Below are positions 1 through 8,351 of a DNA stretch of 64,000 nt, in pieces (positions within the stretch are counted from its first letter, which is position 1; each line of letters opens with the position of its first letter). Origin of the DNA: Agrobacterium tumefaciens. GTDB taxonomy: Bacteria > Pseudomonadota > Alphaproteobacteria > Rhizobiales > Rhizobiaceae. The position numbers and the translations under genes are program-made. The notes beneath the pieces are model-generated. The model was not told the DNA's origin and did not search any database. It saw nothing but the letters and a program-made list of their open reading frames with translations. The stretch spans positions 2,811,501-2,875,500 of the forward strand of contig NZ_CP039888.1 in assembly GCF_005221325.1 (NCBI RefSeq), read 5' to 3'.

Positions 1-898
1 ACCGCAGGAAATCGAACAGGCGCTTCATGCCCCAGTTTGCCGCCCTGTTGGCGGTGATGTTGCGCGCGGCGATGAAGGCGAGCGGCAGGGCGACAAGTGT
101 GCCGAACAGCGTGCCGACAAATGCCATCACCAGCGTCTGCATCAGCTTGGACAGGATATCGGCATGTTGCCAGACGCTGTTGTCGAGAAAATCATCGACC
201 ATATGGCCAATATTGGAGCGTGCGGGATCGAGCCGCTCTCCCCAGAGCGCCAGCGCTGCGAGTTCACCATAACCCTTGCCCCAGAATTCCGATTTGGTGT
301 CGAACAGGAAATTCGCCCATCCAAGGAAACGGCGCTGCACATAGACCTGGCTGGTGCGGATTTCCGCCTGGCCGGCAAAACCGTAATGCACGAGAACCTT
401 CTTGCCGTCCTGCTGGATTTCGTCGGGCAGACCCTGTGGAGCGACAACGGCATCGTCGTTGATGATGACGGGGTAATTTTTGCCGTCGACATAAACATCC
501 ACCCGGGTCGGTGTTATGTCGAGGCGGTTTTGCGTACCTGCATAAACGACGCTATAGCCGCCATCCGGCAGGGGCTGCAACCAGTCGATCTTTGCATCGG
601 CCGGATATTGTCCGCGGCTAGACCATTGGGCCAAGACCTTGCCATCTTCGAAACGCAGGCGCGGCTGGGCACGCCAGGAATACCAGTCCTGAATATAGCT
701 GGAGGCGCGATCCCACCGGCCCTGCATGAAAGCCGGGCCGACATTGAAGAAGAAAAAGCAGCCGATGAGATAGGCGGTGACGGCGAGAAGGCCGACGAGC
801 AGACCATATCGCTGCATGAAACTGCGGTTGAACACATGGCGATGTGCAGCCGTCAGCCTCTCGCGCTCGGCGGTGTTGAGAATGAAGCTGGACGACAT
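1..898 (-). CDS. phnE: Phosphonate ABC transporter permease PhnE (distal copy), 3' end cut by window edge
   Basis: Second of two PhnE-type permeases in the phnCDEE importer for phosphonates, an inner-membrane protein. About 299 codons are visible and the C-terminus lies outside the window. The N-terminus (MSSSFILNTAERERL) is followed by a membrane segment near residues 30-52, a long periplasmic insert rich in aromatic residues, and the start of the permease core (TLFGTLVALPLAFIAARN). Its ATG overlaps the TGA of the upstream permease by one base (TGATG), so translation is probably coupled. The long insert is typical of the larger rhizobial PhnE copy. Function rests on family resemblance and operon position. 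Confidence 0.85.
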   Translation of the reverse strand, partial: MSSSFILNTAERERLTAAHRHVFNRSFMQRYGLLVGLLAVTAYLIGCFFFFNVGPAFMQGRWDRASSYIQDWYSWRAQPRLRFEDGKVLAQWSSRGQYPADAKIDWLQPLPDGGYSVVYAGTQNRLDITPTRVDVYVDGKNYPVIINDDAVVAPQGLPDEIQQDGKKVLVHYGFAGQAEIRTSQVYVQRRFLGWANFLFDTKSEFWGKGYGELAALALWGERLDPARSNIGHMVDDFLDNSVWQHADILSKLMQTLVMAFVGTLFGTLVALPLAFIAARNITANRAANWGMKRLFDFLR

Positions 899-1884
899 CA
901 GGCCGCTCCCCGTCCGAATTCGAAGGATTGTTGGCCGATCAGCCTGCAGCGCAGCCAGCTGGAGAACTGGTCGACGGCGATGATGGTGATCAGCAGAAGG
1001 ATGATGATGGCATAGGTCTTCGAGGCATGGTCATTGCCGATCGACAGGCGGAAGACCTCGCCAATGCCGCCGCCGCCCACAGCGCCGATGATGGTGGAGG
1101 CGCGCACGTTGATTTCGGCGCGCAGCAGCGCATAGGAGACGAAATTGGGCAGAACCTGCGGCACGATGGCGAAACGCACCCGCTCCAGCCAGTTGGCACC
1201 GGCGGCGCGTAGGCCTTCATCCGGTTTCATGTCGGCATTTTCCACGACTTCGAAGAACAGCTTGCCCAGCGCACCGATCGTATGGACCGAAATCGCGATG
1301 ATCGCGGCGATCGGTCCGATCGAGAGAATGGCGGTCAGCAACCCGGCGACGACGATTTCCGGAAAGGCACGCAGCACTTCCATAATCCGGCGCACCACCC
1401 AGCGCACGAGACCGGCGCCAACGAGATTGGTGGAGGCGAAGAAGCAAAGCACGAAGGCGAAGCTCGTGCCGATGATTGTCGAGACCAGCGCGATATTGAG
1501 CGTGATGATCAGCTGGTAGATGAAGTGCGGGATGTAGAAGCCGTCGGTGATGTAAACGCGATCCGCGACATAATTATATTTCAGCGAACCATCCGCATAA
1601 GGCGACGGCAGGTCGAACATCGCCCGGAAGATTTCCAGCGGACTATCAGGCACGAAGGTCTTCATGAAATCGAAGAAATAGGGCAGGCGCTCGAAGAATT
1701 TGCCCGAATTGGCCGAATTGGCGAAATTCAGGGAGGCGGCAAGGATGACGAGAAAGATCACGAGCGAAATGACGGTATAGATCCGTCGTGTCGCAAGCTG
1801 CTGTTGATAGTGGCGCATGACCGTCCGGGACGATACGCTCACCCCCTCGGGTGAGAGGGTACCATTGTGCAGTGTGGTCGCCAT
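898..1884 (-). CDS. phnE: Phosphonate ABC transporter permease PhnE (proximal copy)
   Basis: Inner-membrane permease of the phosphonate importer, 328 aa. A membrane segment lies near residues 35-55. The binding-protein-dependent permease core follows from about residue 125, with the EAA-like loop around 'EGLRAAGANWLERVRFAIVP' and a glycine-rich 'GAVGGGGIGEVFRL' stretch typical of PhnE. It lies downstream of phnD and a strong hairpin, and is joined to the second permease by a one-base stop/start overlap. Two different permeases imply a heterodimeric membrane channel, which is usual in rhizobia. Confidence in the family is high; the exact substrate is inferred from the flanking C-P lyase genes. 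Confidence 0.92.
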   Translation of the reverse strand: MATTLHNGTLSPEGVSVSSRTVMRHYQQQLATRRIYTVISLVIFLVILAASLNFANSANSGKFFERLPYFFDFMKTFVPDSPLEIFRAMFDLPSPYADGSLKYNYVADRVYITDGFYIPHFIYQLIITLNIALVSTIIGTSFAFVLCFFASTNLVGAGLVRWVVRRIMEVLRAFPEIVVAGLLTAILSIGPIAAIIAISVHTIGALGKLFFEVVENADMKPDEGLRAAGANWLERVRFAIVPQVLPNFVSYALLRAEINVRASTIIGAVGGGGIGEVFRLSIGNDHASKTYAIIILLLITIIAVDQFSSWLRCRLIGQQSFEFGRGAA

Positions 1885-1906
1885 GCCGCTTTTCCTTTAT
1901 TGGCAA

Positions 1907-1936
1907 AAGCGGCGGCGCCGCAAGGCGCCGCCGCTT
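1907..1936 (-). terminator. Intercistronic hairpin between phnD and phnE
   Basis: Perfect 13-bp stem (AAGCGGCGGCGCC at 1907-1919 with its complement at 1924-1936) around a four-base loop. On the minus strand only a short T run (TTTTG) follows. It lies 20 bp after the phnD stop and before the phnE start, inside one operon. It probably acts as an attenuator or mRNA 3'-end stabiliser, so that the binding protein is made in excess over the permeases. That role is inferred. Confidence 0.6.
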
Positions 1937-1955
1937 CCGGATATGACCTGAGGGA

Positions 1956-2861
1956 TCAGCCGCCGATAACGGACTTACGCGCGTCGATGATCGTCTGGTA
2001 GAAGGACGGGTCGACCTTGATGTAGGCGGTGTTCTTGCCCTGGGTGAAGCCCTGGAAGCAGGCGAGGTCCTTCTTCGGCAGTTCCATGAAGAAGTCTTCG
2101 ACCTTCTGCTTCATCGCGTCGCCGAGCTTGTTGGTGACCATGAGCGGACCGTTCGGGATCAGCGGCGACTTCCAGACTTCGACGATATCGTCCATGTCGA
2201 GGTTGCCCTTCTTGACCATCTGGTGAAGGTTGCCGCCGGAGTAGCCTTCTTCCCACTTGCCGACGCCCGAACCGAAAGTCGTGCCAACGTCGAACTTCTT
2301 GTCGAGAACGGCGAGAACGAGGTTCTCATGACCGCCGCCGAAACCGGTTTCGGCGAAATATTCCTTGACCGGCTTGCCGGTTTCCTTGGGGATCGCCACG
2401 TTCGGGACGAGGAAGCCGGACGTGGAATCCGGATCGGCGAAGCCGATCTTCTTGCCCTTGGCGTCAGCCAGCGTCTTGATGCCGCTGCCCTTGCGGGCAA
2501 CCATGATCGTGTAATAACCACTGGAGCCGTCGGAGCCGGTATAGGTCAGGATCGGATCGACAGCCTTCGGGTCGGCCAGAGCGATCTTGGCGTAGGAGGA
2601 TGCGCCCATCGAAGCGATGTCGATGGTGCCGCCGAGCAGACCCTGGATGACGCCGTTATAGTCCGGCGACGGGAAAACCTGGACTTCGGAAACGCCGGTC
2701 GCGGCCTTGAGGCCATCGGCAACGCACTTGGTGTTGCGGATCTGGTCGGCTTCGTTTTCGGAACCGTCGAGACCGATGCGCAGAACCTTGACGTCCTGAG
2801 CGATGGCGGAACCGGCCAGAACGCCAAGGGCGACTGCCGAAAGAAGGATTTTCTTCAACAT
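1956..2861 (-). CDS. phnD: Phosphonate ABC transporter substrate-binding protein PhnD
   Basis: Periplasmic binding protein of the phosphonate importer, 301 aa, the usual PhnD length. A Sec signal peptide (MLKKILLSAVALGVLAGSAIA) is cut before QDVKVLRIG. The mature part shows the PhnD-like pattern 'DYNGVIQGLLGGTIDIASMGASSY' near residues 65-90 and 'GFADPDSTSGFLVPN' near 140-155, the loops that hold the phosphonate group in this family. It follows phnC and precedes the two phnE genes, with a hairpin just after its stop. Natural ligands are unknown; an alkyl- or aminoalkylphosphonate is likely because C-P lyase genes are next door. Confidence 0.93.
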   Translation of the reverse strand: MLKKILLSAVALGVLAGSAIAQDVKVLRIGLDGSENEADQIRNTKCVADGLKAATGVSEVQVFPSPDYNGVIQGLLGGTIDIASMGASSYAKIALADPKAVDPILTYTGSDGSSGYYTIMVARKGSGIKTLADAKGKKIGFADPDSTSGFLVPNVAIPKETGKPVKEYFAETGFGGGHENLVLAVLDKKFDVGTTFGSGVGKWEEGYSGGNLHQMVKKGNLDMDDIVEVWKSPLIPNGPLMVTNKLGDAMKQKVEDFFMELPKKDLACFQGFTQGKNTAYIKVDPSFYQTIIDARKSVIGG

Positions 2862-2946
2862 GGACTTTCTCCTGTTTCCCGGCGAGCCGGAGTTTGTTGT
2901 GAAATGTCGGCCCTTGACGCGGGCAAAAACGATGCTGAGCGGTTCC

Positions 2947-3807
2947 TCAGAGCCCGGCGAGAGCGAGCGGTTCGGGACCGGCAGATTGCTGTATCGGCCG
3001 TGCGGGAAGCTGCGCGCCGGGAATGTTGATGCTGGTCGAGGTCATGGTCTCGTCGATGCCGGCGCCGTGTGAATCCGTCCCGTAAATCTCCGTGACCGCC
3101 GCAGCCGTCAGTTCGGCGGGCGTTCCGTCGAAAACGACTCGACCCTGCGACATGCCGATGATGCGTTCGCAATAATTGCGCGCCGTATCCAGCGTATGCA
3201 GATTGGTGATGACGGTGATGCCTTCGCGCTCGTTGATGTCGCGCAGGGCGTCCATGACGATCTTGGCGTTCAGGGGATCGAGAGAGGCGATCGGCTCGTC
3301 GGCGAGAACCATCTTCGGAGACTGCATTAGTGCCCGGGCGATAGCGACGCGCTGCTGCTGGCCGCCGGAAAGTGTGCCTGCCGCCTGCATGGCTACGTGC
3401 TCGATGCCGAGCCGCTCGAGGGCGGCAATCGCCATCAGGCGCTCTTCATCCGTGAAGATGTTGAACAGGCTGAGCACGGTCGAACGGTGGTTCAGGCGGC
3501 CGAGCATGACATTGGTGAGCACATCAAGGCGTGGCACCAGATTGAACTGCTGGAAGATCATTGCGCAGTCGCGCTGCCAGTTTCGGAGCGCAGCACCCTT
3601 CAGCGTCGAGACTTCCGTACTGTTGAAATGGATGGAACCCGAGGAGGGATCGACGAGGCGGTTGATCATGCGCAGCAGCGTCGATTTCCCCGCACCCGAG
3701 CGTCCGATAACGCCAACCATCTGGCCCTGCGGAATTTCGACATTCACGGAATCGACCGCAGTGTGGTTGCCGAAACGGCGCGTGACTTGCTTCAGGTGAA
3801 AGCTCAT
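2947..3807 (-). CDS. phnC: Phosphonate ABC transporter ATP-binding protein PhnC
   Basis: Cytoplasmic ATPase that powers phosphonate import, 286 aa. Walker A (GRSGAGKST) lies near residues 35-43, the signature is [15 protein letters not shown], and Walker B is [13 protein letters not shown]. The C-terminal 40 residues are an extension beyond the ATPase core. A TTG 12 bp upstream is in frame, but the ATG at 3807 is preferred because GGACGGGGAA precedes it directly. It is the first gene of the phnCDEE unit, with a Pho-box-like site 60-90 bp upstream, so induction by phosphate starvation through PhoB is likely. Confidence 0.93.
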   Translation of the reverse strand: MSFHLKQVTRRFGNHTAVDSVNVEIPQGQMVGVIGRSGAGKSTLLRMINRLVDPSSGSIHFNSTEVSTLKGAALRNWQRDCAMIFQQFNLVPRLDVLTNVMLGRLNHRSTVLSLFNIFTDEERLMAIAALERLGIEHVAMQAAGTLSGGQQQRVAIARALMQSPKMVLADEPIASLDPLNAKIVMDALRDINEREGITVITNLHTLDTARNYCERIIGMSQGRVVFDGTPAELTAAAVTEIYGTDSHGAGIDETMTSTSINIPGAQLPARPIQQSAGPEPLALAGL

Positions 3808-3866
3808 TTCCCCGTCCAATCTTCTTTTTGACGGGGTTCGGCGTAACAGCGGTGCGTGAAGTGTGG

Positions 3867-3895
3867 ATGTCAGTTTGATGAATAAAATATTACAG
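3867..3895 (-). promoter_or_regulatory. Candidate Pho-box (three heptamers) upstream of phnC
   Basis: Read on the minus strand, three heptamers (CTGTAAT, TATTCAT, CTGACAT) are each separated by exactly 4 bp, giving an 11-bp period. The PhoB direct-repeat consensus in rhizobia is CTGTCAT-N4-CTGTCAT. The site lies 60 bp upstream of the phnC ATG, a position fitting activation of phnCDEE under phosphate limitation. Direct sequence match; PhoB binding itself is inferred. Confidence 0.65.
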
Positions 3896-3990
3896 ATTTC
3901 ACGGATCTTGCGTCCGCCTGTTTGCCGACAAAGCTTTCGGGAGGAATCTTGGACCGTTCAAATCCGCGTGTCTTTTGATCGCATAAACAA

Positions 3991-4018
3991 AAATCCCGGG
4001 ATTTGTGTCCCGGGATTT
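3991..4018 (-). terminator. Rho-independent terminator after the phnG-to-transferase operon
   Basis: 10-bp stem AAATCCCGGG (3991-4000) paired with CCCGGGATTT (4009-4018) around an 8-base loop. On the minus strand a T-rich tract (TTTTTGTTT) follows. It lies 24 bp after the hexapeptide transferase stop and so separates that operon from phnC, which has its own promoter signals. Confidence 0.85.
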
Positions 4019-4042
4019 GCAGGTGTTCGGTAGAGTGAGATT

Positions 4043-4660
4043 TCATCCGCCATATTTCGCTACAAAATCCTCGGCGTCCAGACTACGGAAATCGTCGAGA
4101 GCGACGCGCAATGTCGCGTGGTCCCAGTCCCACCATTTCAGATCATCCATTTGCCGGCCCAGTTCCGCCGGGAAGCGTTCCCGGATCAGCCGGGCGGGCA
4201 CGCCGCCGACGATGGTATAGGGCGCGACGTCTCTTGAGACGACCGCGCCTGCGCCGATCACCGCGCCGTTCCCTACCGTGACGCCGGGCAGGATGGTCGC
4301 ACCATGGCCGATCCAGACATCGTGGCCGATCACCACCCGTTTGGCACGGCGGGCGGCGAAGAAGTCCGTTTCATCTTCGGCGTCGTCCCAGTAGCTGTGG
4401 GCGCGATAGGTGAAATGGTGCAACGTCGCACGCTGCATGGGATGATTGGTGGCGTTGATGCGGACGGAGGCGGCGATATTGACGAATTTGCCGATGGTGG
4501 CGCACCAGATCGCGCCATCCTGCATGACGTAGGAGTAGTCGCCCATCTCGACCTCCTCGAGGCGGCAGCGCTCCGAAATTTCGGTATAGCGGCCGATCGA
4601 GGAATTGGTGACGCGGGCACTTTCGTGGATGACGGGTTCGAGACCGACCTTGACACTCAT
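4043..4660 (-). CDS. Phosphonate-cluster hexapeptide-repeat acetyltransferase
   Basis: 205-aa left-handed beta-helix transferase of the group found in phn clusters (phosphonate metabolism, hexapeptide family). Isoleucine/valine-rich hexapeptides ([48 protein letters not shown]) run through most of the chain, with the xenobiotic-acetyltransferase-like 'VIGHDVWIG' and '[13 protein letters not shown]' motifs. The start overlaps the phnL stop by four bases (ATGA). It is the last gene before a terminator. The acyl donor and acceptor are not known; N-acetylation of an aminoalkylphosphonate, by analogy with PhnO, is a hypothesis only. Confidence 0.85.
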   Translation of the reverse strand: MSVKVGLEPVIHESARVTNSSIGRYTEISERCRLEEVEMGDYSYVMQDGAIWCATIGKFVNIAASVRINATNHPMQRATLHHFTYRAHSYWDDAEDETDFFAARRAKRVVIGHDVWIGHGATILPGVTVGNGAVIGAGAVVSRDVAPYTIVGGVPARLIRERFPAELGRQMDDLKWWDWDHATLRVALDDFRSLDAEDFVAKYGG

Positions 4661-5364
4661 GCCGCTGCCTTCCGGGGCGAGAATTGCGAGACGTCGAGAA
4701 TGCGATCAGCCACGGCTTCGCGCACCTCTTCGTCGTGGAAGATGCCGAGCAGCGCGGTGCCCTTCTCTTTTTTCTCCCTGATCATATCGACCACCACACG
4801 CCGGTTAGTGGCGTCGAGCGAGGCCGTTGGCTCGTCGAGAAGCAGGATCGCGTGATCGGTGATGAAGCCGCGCGCGATGTTGACGCGCTGCTGCTCACCG
4901 CCCGAAAAGGTCGCTGGTGGCAGCGACCACAATTCCCGTGGCAGGTTGAGTTTGGAAAGCAGCATGGCCGCCTGCTCACGCGCATCTTCAGCGGTAACCT
5001 TGCGCGCCAGAAGCGGCTCGGCAACCACATCGATCGCCGCGACACGCGGCACCGTGCGCAGGAACTGGCTGACATAACCGATGGTGCGGTGGCGGATATC
5101 GAGGATCGTGCGCGGCGAGGCATTGCCCATATCGATGACCTCACCCTGATGGCGGATGAGGATCTGTCCGCTGTCGATGGCGTAATTGCCATAGAGCATT
5201 TTCAGGATCGAGCTTTTGCCGATGCCCGAAGGGCCGCCGAGCACGACGCATTCGCCGCCCGAAACAGAGAAATTGACATCGCGGACGACCGGCAGCTCGA
5301 TGCCGTCGCGAAGATGCATGGTGAAGCTTTTGAAGACTTCCGAAACGATGAGAGGCGTCGTCAT
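4657..5364 (-). CDS. phnL: C-P lyase complex ABC-type protein PhnL
   Basis: ABC-type ATPase associated with the carbon-phosphorus lyase machinery, about 235 aa. Walker A is [10 protein letters not shown] near residues 40-50, the signature [15 protein letters not shown], and Walker [14 protein letters not shown]. PhnL is needed for formation or turnover of alkylphosphonate triphosphate intermediates but is not a transporter ATPase. The open frame extends upstream into non-family sequence; the ATG at 5364 gives the conserved start [11 protein letters not shown] 67-bp spacer with a palindromic repeat separates it from phnK, unusual in this otherwise overlapping operon. Confidence 0.92.
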   Translation of the reverse strand: MTTPLIVSEVFKSFTMHLRDGIELPVVRDVNFSVSGGECVVLGGPSGIGKSSILKMLYGNYAIDSGQILIRHQGEVIDMGNASPRTILDIRHRTIGYVSQFLRTVPRVAAIDVVAEPLLARKVTAEDAREQAAMLLSKLNLPRELWSLPPATFSGGEQQRVNIARGFITDHAILLLDEPTASLDATNRRVVVDMIREKKEKGTALLGIFHDEEVREAVADRILDVSQFSPRKAAA

Positions 5365-5383
5365 GGTGGGTTCTTTCTTCCTG

Positions 5384-5430
5384 CGCGTGATTTTATCCGA
5401 AAACCGGGGGCCACTTTTCGGAATCACGCG
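5384..5430. repeat. Palindromic intergenic repeat between phnK and phnL
   Basis: Long imperfect palindrome: CGCGTGATT (5384-5392) pairs with AATCACGCG (5422-5430), and CCGAAAA (5397-5403) with TTTTCGG (5415-5421). Read on the minus strand its core is AAAAGTGGCCCCCGGTTTT, nearly identical to a core in the repeat at 15971-16014. This looks like a dispersed rhizobial intergenic palindrome inserted inside the operon. Confidence 0.75.
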
Positions 5431-5431
5431 G

Positions 5432-6208
5432 CTAGACCTGCAAAATGGAGGAAACAAGCAATTGCGTGTAGGGCTCGCGCGGATCGTCCAGCACCCGGTC
5501 GGTGAGGCCATGTTCGATGACGTCGCCGCCCTTCATCACCATCATGCGATGGGATAGCAGCCGCGCAACCGCCAGATCATGGGTGACGACGACGACCGCA
5601 AGACCGAGATCGTTGACGAGGCCGCGTACGAGATCGAGCAGGCGTGCCTGCACCGAGACATCGAGGCCGCCTGTCGGTTCGTCCATGAAGACGAGGCGCG
5701 GCGAGGTGACGAGGTTGCGGGCGATCTGCAGGCGCTGGCGCATGCCGCCGGAAAAGGCGCGCGGCTGATCGTCGATACGGTCGGTGCCGATTTCCACCCG
5801 CTCCAGCCATTCGCTGGCCGATTGCCTGATATTACCGTAATGCCGGTTACCCACCGCCATCAGCCGCTCGCCGACATTCGCGCCGGCAGACACCGCCATG
5901 CGCAGTCCGTCCGCCGGGTTCTGGTGCACAAAACCCCAATCGGTGCGCATCAGGAAACGCCGTTCAGCCTCACCCATATGATAGAGGTCACGCACCGAGC
6001 CGTCGCGCATGCGATATTCGACGCTGCCCGCCGTTGGCATGAGCCGGGTGGAGATGCAGTTGAGAAGCGTGGTCTTGCCGGAACCGGATTCGCCGACGAT
6101 CGCCAGCACTTCGCCCGGATAAAGCTCGAAGGAGACGTTGCGGCAACCGGCGCGGTCGCCGTAATATTTGGAAACGTCCCGGACTTTCAGAAGCGGTGCG
6201 TCGCTCAT
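5432..6208 (-). CDS. phnK: C-P lyase complex ABC-type protein PhnK
   Basis: ABC ATPase subunit that docks on the PhnGHIJ core of C-P lyase; 258 aa, similar to the family length. Walker A is GESGSGKTT near residues 39-47, the signature FSGGMRQRLQIARNL, and Walker B LVFMDEPTGGLDVS. The N-terminus (MSDAPLLKVRDVSKYYG) is typical. The start overlaps the phnJ stop by four bases (ATGA). The strong similarity to oligopeptide/nickel ABC ATPases is normal for PhnK; the operon context makes the assignment. Confidence 0.93.
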   Translation of the reverse strand: MSDAPLLKVRDVSKYYGDRAGCRNVSFELYPGEVLAIVGESGSGKTTLLNCISTRLMPTAGSVEYRMRDGSVRDLYHMGEAERRFLMRTDWGFVHQNPADGLRMAVSAGANVGERLMAVGNRHYGNIRQSASEWLERVEIGTDRIDDQPRAFSGGMRQRLQIARNLVTSPRLVFMDEPTGGLDVSVQARLLDLVRGLVNDLGLAVVVVTHDLAVARLLSHRMMVMKGGDVIEHGLTDRVLDDPREPYTQLLVSSILQV

Positions 6209-7107
6209 TCTGCGGCCTCCTTCACATCCGCCAGCAGGTGGCCCTTGTGGCCATGGGCGCGGCGGTCTTCACAATGGTCGGTATCGGAGCAGACGAACAT
6301 CCGCCCGCCCTTGTCGTCCAGCACCACCTCGTCGAGATAGACATTCTCCCCGCCGCACAGCGCGCAGGGCTTGTCGAAGCGCTGGATTTCAAAGGGATGA
6401 TCCTCGAAATCGAGACTGACGACGTCCGTATAGGGCGGCACGGCATAGATGCGCTTTTCGCGCCCGGCGCCGAACAGCTGCAGGGCATCCGAGAGATGCA
6501 TTTTCGGATTGTCGAATTTCGGCGTGGGCGAAGGGTCCATCACGTAACGCCCGGCAACTTTCACCGGATAGGCATAGGTAGTAGAGATGCGGCCGTTGCG
6601 GGCGATGTCCTCGTAAAGCTTGACGTGCATCAGGCCGTATTCTTCGAGCGCATGCATGACACGGGTCTCGGTCTCGCGCGGCTCGAGGAAACGTAAGGGT
6701 TCGGGGATGGGAACCTGATAAACGAGCACCTGACCCGAATGCAGTTCTTCTTCGGGAATGCGGTGCCGCGTCTGGATGATCGTCGCATCCTTCGTGCGGG
6801 TGGTGACGGCCACATTGGCTACCTTCTGGAAAAAGGCACGGATGGAGACGGCGTTGGTGGTGTCGTCGGCGCCCTGGTCGATGACCTTCAGCACATCGTC
6901 GGGACCGAGGATGGAGGCGGTCAACTGCACACCGCCGGTGCCCCAGCCATAGGGCATGGGCATTTCGCGGGAAGCGAAGGGAACCTGATAGCCGGGAATG
7001 GCGATGGCTTTCAGGATCGCCCGGCGGATCATCCGCTTGGTCTGTTCGTCCAGATAGGCGAAGTTGTAGGCAGCCAGCCCGTCGTCAAATGAAACTTCTT
7101 TAAGCAT
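6205..7107 (-). CDS. phnJ: Alpha-D-ribose 1-methylphosphonate 5-phosphate C-P lyase PhnJ
   Basis: Radical-SAM catalytic subunit that breaks the carbon-phosphorus bond, 300 aa. The four key cysteines fall at about 248, 251, 273 and 279 (CALC, then VCSDTDHC). Their spacing is identical to the PhnJ cluster ligands and catalytic cysteine of E. coli (241, 244, 266, 272). The conserved 'PMPYGWGTGGVQLTASILGPDDVLKVIDQGADDTTNAV' region is also present. It is separated from phnI by 133 bp that contain an ORF on the other strand, so it needs its own ribosome binding site (AAGG about 10 bp before the ATG). Confidence 0.96.
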   Translation of the reverse strand: MLKEVSFDDGLAAYNFAYLDEQTKRMIRRAILKAIAIPGYQVPFASREMPMPYGWGTGGVQLTASILGPDDVLKVIDQGADDTTNAVSIRAFFQKVANVAVTTRTKDATIIQTRHRIPEEELHSGQVLVYQVPIPEPLRFLEPRETETRVMHALEEYGLMHVKLYEDIARNGRISTTYAYPVKVAGRYVMDPSPTPKFDNPKMHLSDALQLFGAGREKRIYAVPPYTDVVSLDFEDHPFEIQRFDKPCALCGGENVYLDEVVLDDKGGRMFVCSDTDHCEDRRAHGHKGHLLADVKEAAE

Positions 7108-7143
7108 TGCGCGTTAGCCTTGTGAAAAAAGGAGTACAAGCTC

Positions 7144-7239
7144 ATGGAGATTGGAATTCTTGCAGCCGTGTTCTTTGCTGTCTTTGCAGCATCGACCGTC
7201 TTTTGCGCCTACTGGTTTGGCGAGCAGCACGGCCGCTGA
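7144..7239 (+). CDS. Candidate 31-residue membrane micro-protein, antisense within the phn operon
   Basis: Short ORF on the strand opposite to all phn genes, filling the gap between phnI and phnJ. It begins MEIGILAAVFFAVFAAS, continues with one hydrophobic helix of about 22 residues, and ends with a polar, charged tail (FGEQHGR). An AAAGGAG ribosome site lies about 10 bp before the ATG. It stops two bases before the convergent phnI stop. The single membrane helix, good Shine-Dalgarno sequence and exact fit to the gap suggest a real gene. No homologue is recognised, and no promoter was identified. Confidence 0.45.
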   Translation: MEIGILAAVFFAVFAASTVFCAYWFGEQHGR

Positions 7240-7240
7240 G

Positions 7241-8350
7241 CTATTCGGCCGCATCGCCCATCCACTCCGCGCCATCGGTATTGATCGCCTCGAAATCGGC
7301 GCGCATCTTCCGCACCAGACCGAGTTCGGCCTGAAAATCCACGTAATGCGGCAGTTTCAGATGTTCGACGAAACCCGTTCCCTGCACGTTGTCGGCGTGT
7401 GAGATGACGAATTCCTCGTCCTGGGCGGGGGCAACCACATCCTCGCCGAATTCGCTGGCACGCAGTGCGCGGTCGACCAGCGACATGGCCATGGCCTTGC
7501 GTTCGCTCTGGCCGAACACCAGCCCGTAACCGCGCGTGAACTGCGGCGGAGCCTTGGCCGAACCCTTGAACTGATTGACCATCTGGCACTCGGTGACCTT
7601 GATGTCGCCGAGTGAGACAGCAAAGCCGAGTTCCGGCACATCAAGCTCGACTTCTACCTCGCCAATGCGGATTTCGCCGACGAACGGGTGGGTGCGGCCA
7701 TAACCGCGCTGGGTCGAATATGCGAGCGCCAGCAGGAAACCTTCGTCACCGCGCGCCAGCGATTGCAGGCGCAGGTCGCGCGGCATCGGAAACTCCATCG
7801 GTTCCCGTGTCAGATCGCCGGCAATATGATCATCCGGCATGTCGCCGTCGCTTTCGATCAGCCCCTCCTGGGCGAGGATATCGGAAACGCGCATGACATA
7901 TTCCGGCTCGCCCTCCCGCTGGGTAGCGATTTCGACGGCGTCGTCTTCGAGGAGGGAGGGATCGAGCAGCCGGTGGGTGTAGTCGAAGGTCGGGCCCAGC
8001 AATTGCCCGCCGGGCAGATCCTTGTAGGTCGCGGAAACACGCCGCTGCACCGCCATGTCAGCGGTATCCACCGGAACCGAATAGCCGAAGCGCGGCAGTG
8101 TGGTGCGATAGGCGCGCAGCAGGAAGATGGCTTCGATCATGTCTCCGCGCGCCTGCTTGACGGCAAGGGCTGCAAGCGACTGATCGTAGAGTGAGGCTTC
8201 CGCCATCACCCGGTCTACGGCGAGCGACAGCTGCGAAACGATCTGCGCCACGGTCATGGCGGGCAGGTCGCGGTCTCCACGCCGCTGGTCGGCCAGCAGC
8301 CGGTGGGCGTTGGCGATGGCGGTCTCCCCGCCTTTGACAGCAACATACAT
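7241..8350 (-). CDS. phnI: C-P lyase core subunit PhnI (nucleosidase)
   Basis: 369-aa subunit of the C-P lyase core. With PhnG, PhnH and PhnL it converts alkylphosphonate and ATP to the ribose triphosphate alkylphosphonate by displacing adenine. Family features are the start MYVAVKGGETAI, 'FVEHLKLPHYVDFQAELGLVRKMR' near the C-terminus, and 'EVELDVPELGFAVSLGDIKVTECQMVNQF' in the centre. It starts one base after the phnH stop, consistent with coupled translation. The C-terminal end abuts the small antisense ORF. Confidence 0.95.
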   Translation of the reverse strand: MYVAVKGGETAIANAHRLLADQRRGDRDLPAMTVAQIVSQLSLAVDRVMAEASLYDQSLAALAVKQARGDMIEAIFLLRAYRTTLPRFGYSVPVDTADMAVQRRVSATYKDLPGGQLLGPTFDYTHRLLDPSLLEDDAVEIATQREGEPEYVMRVSDILAQEGLIESDGDMPDDHIAGDLTREPMEFPMPRDLRLQSLARGDEGFLLALAYSTQRGYGRTHPFVGEIRIGEVEVELDVPELGFAVSLGDIKVTECQMVNQFKGSAKAPPQFTRGYGLVFGQSERKAMAMSLVDRALRASEFGEDVVAPAQDEEFVISHADNVQGTGFVEHLKLPHYVDFQAELGLVRKMRADFEAINTDGAEWMGDAAE

Positions 8351-8351
8351 C

